From NCBI GenBank assembly GCA_017473345.1, contig JAFULL010000053.1:1-42395 (forward strand): a stretch of DNA of 42,395 nucleotides, read 5' to 3'. The notes under the pieces were generated by a model that had not been told where the DNA came from, searched no databases, and worked only from the letters and a program-made list of their open reading frames with translations. The stretch is from Clostridia bacterium. GTDB taxonomy: Bacteria; Bacillota; Clostridia; Christensenellales; Aristaeellaceae. The position numbers were made by a program, and so were the translations under genes. How positions within the stretch are numbered: position 1 is the first letter of the stretch; every line of letters starts with the position of its first letter. Positions 41,766 through 42,395 of the stretch are shown here, one piece after another.

Positions 41766-42258
41766 ACCAGCGGATAAGTTGCGGCAGTACTGCCCCATTA
41801 TCCTCCACACGTATTTCCGCATATGCTGAGCGTTTCACTCTGCGATCACAGACTGCTCCGGGATTGATCATAAACATACCGTATTCAATCTCGATGTCTG
41901 CAGAATGGGTATGGCCATACAGCACAACCTGCGCCTCACGTTCCCGCGCTGCAAACCACAGCCGTTCCAGCCCGTATTTCACATAGCGCGTGTGACCATG
42001 ACAGGCATAAAAACGTACCCCGCCAATCGCAAATACCGTTTCCTGTGGCTCATGGGTACTCCAGTCATTGTTTCCGGCCACTGCATAGCATGCGATTCCC
42101 CGCTGCTGCAGCTCCTCGCGCACCTGGTCAAACTCCCTCATGCCGTCGCCGAGAAAAACCACGGCGTCGATCTTTCCATTGCGACCAGCCAAAGCCAATG
42201 TTTCACGCAGGCCGTCGATGTCACCATGAACGTCCGAAACAGCGATCACGCGTTTCAT
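41764..42258 (-). CDS. YfcE-type metallophosphodiesterase
   Basis: The 164-residue cytosolic phosphodiesterase belongs to the small YfcE/MJ0936 branch of calcineurin-like enzymes. All metal motifs are present: DVHG (D9, H11), LGDG (D38), GNND (N64), CHGH (H87) and GHTH (H116, H118). The cellular substrate is unknown. Its ATG follows directly on the stop of rdgB, the usual Firmicute gene pair, so they are co-translated. Confidence 0.95.
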   Translation of the reverse strand: MKRVIAVSDVHGDIDGLRETLALAGRNGKIDAVVFLGDGMREFDQVREELQQRGIACYAVAGNNDWSTHEPQETVFAIGGVRFYACHGHTRYVKYGLERLWFAAREREAQVVLYGHTHSADIEIEYGMFMINPGAVCDRRVKRSAYAEIRVEDNGAVLPQLIRW

Positions 42259-42395
42259 TTACAGCACCTCAGCAATGACTTCGCGCATTTTTTCGCTGGC
42301 GACAGCACGATGGCTGATGGCATTTTTGCGCTTTTCACCCATCTGAGCAAAGCTTTCGCCGTTGACGCAGAACAGTGGATCATAACCAAAGCCAC
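42259..42395 (-). CDS. rdgB: XTP/dITP diphosphatase RdgB, C-terminal part (gene runs off the window)
   Basis: The last 45 codons of an open frame enter from the right edge. The peptide starts [19 protein letters not shown] and ends with [12 protein letters not shown] and a short tail. GFGYDPLF and the K..ISHRA motif identify the Ham1/RdgB family, which hydrolyses dITP, XTP and ITP to keep deaminated purines out of DNA and RNA. The stop codon at 42259-42261 abuts the start of the phosphodiesterase gene. Confidence 0.93.
   Translation of the reverse strand, partial: GFGYDPLFCVNGESFAQMGEKRKNAISHRAVASEKMREVIAEVL

Noticed and set aside
1..42395. CRISPR array, insertion sequence, prophage or integrated element
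   Set aside because: No regularly spaced repeats, transposase or integrase motifs, or phage genes were seen. The tRNA genes at the left edge show no adjacent attachment-site duplication within the window.

Overview
The window looks like core chromosome from a low-to-mid GC Firmicute, most likely class Clostridia. The signs are purine-rich Shine-Dalgarno sites before most genes and the Firmicute gene set: MutS2, YloU/FakA/RecG, FloA/NfeD, Soj/Spo0J-type ParAB, a long-form HflX, DUF1934, and an Rrf2-NifS-NifU operon. The phylum call rests on gene content and order; I cannot name a genus. I saw no prophage, transposase, CRISPR array or other mobile element.

Layout. 33-300: three tRNA genes (Gly, Leu, Lys) on the minus strand behind one promoter. 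416-1405: an acyltransferase-3 membrane protein (minus). 1527-4676: a single polypeptide joining an endonuclease Q-like PHP nuclease to a UvrD-type helicase (plus), closed by a bidirectional terminator. 4719-7399: a minus-strand operon (DUF1934, unknown, metallo-beta-lactamase fold, methyltransferase-like). 7479-16587: a plus-strand run of ispE, a cyclophilin with its own promoter and terminator, a U32 family protein, mutS2, an OmpR-type two-component pair and shikimate kinase. 16625-19362: a minus operon (unknown, RluA-type pseudouridine synthase, Cof-type phosphatase). 19522-20589 and 20710-21534: a secreted peptidoglycan-binding protein and NudC, divergent, with overlapping -35 boxes. 21583-24431: minus operon nfeD-floA-small membrane protein-LytTR regulator. 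24529-30739: minus operon yloU-fakA-recG-trmL-small membrane protein-UDG-UDG. 31069-33216: plus pair, a Pro/Gln-rich membrane protein and a YbaK deacylase. 33268-37741: minus operon of two VanY-like peptidases, parA, parB and a third VanY-like protein that has lost its zinc ligands. 37840-41645: minus operon rrf2-nifS-nifU-hflX. 41764-42395: a YfcE-type phosphodiesterase and the end of rdgB.

Themes. (1) Deaminated-base defence is unusually dense: the EndoQ-UvrD fusion, two different uracil-DNA glycosylases in tandem, and RdgB, which clears dITP/XTP from the nucleotide pool. (2) Cell-wall and chromosome-segregation genes share one transcription unit (VanY, VanY, ParA, ParB, pseudo-VanY). (3) Iron-sulfur assembly under an Rrf2 regulator is linked to a ribosome-associated GTPase that carries an N-terminal JAMM/RadC-like motif.

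The most notable observations are the EndoQ-UvrD fusion, the JAMM-like domain on HflX, and the inactivated VanY paralogue next to parAB. These rest on motifs read by eye; no database search or structure prediction was run.
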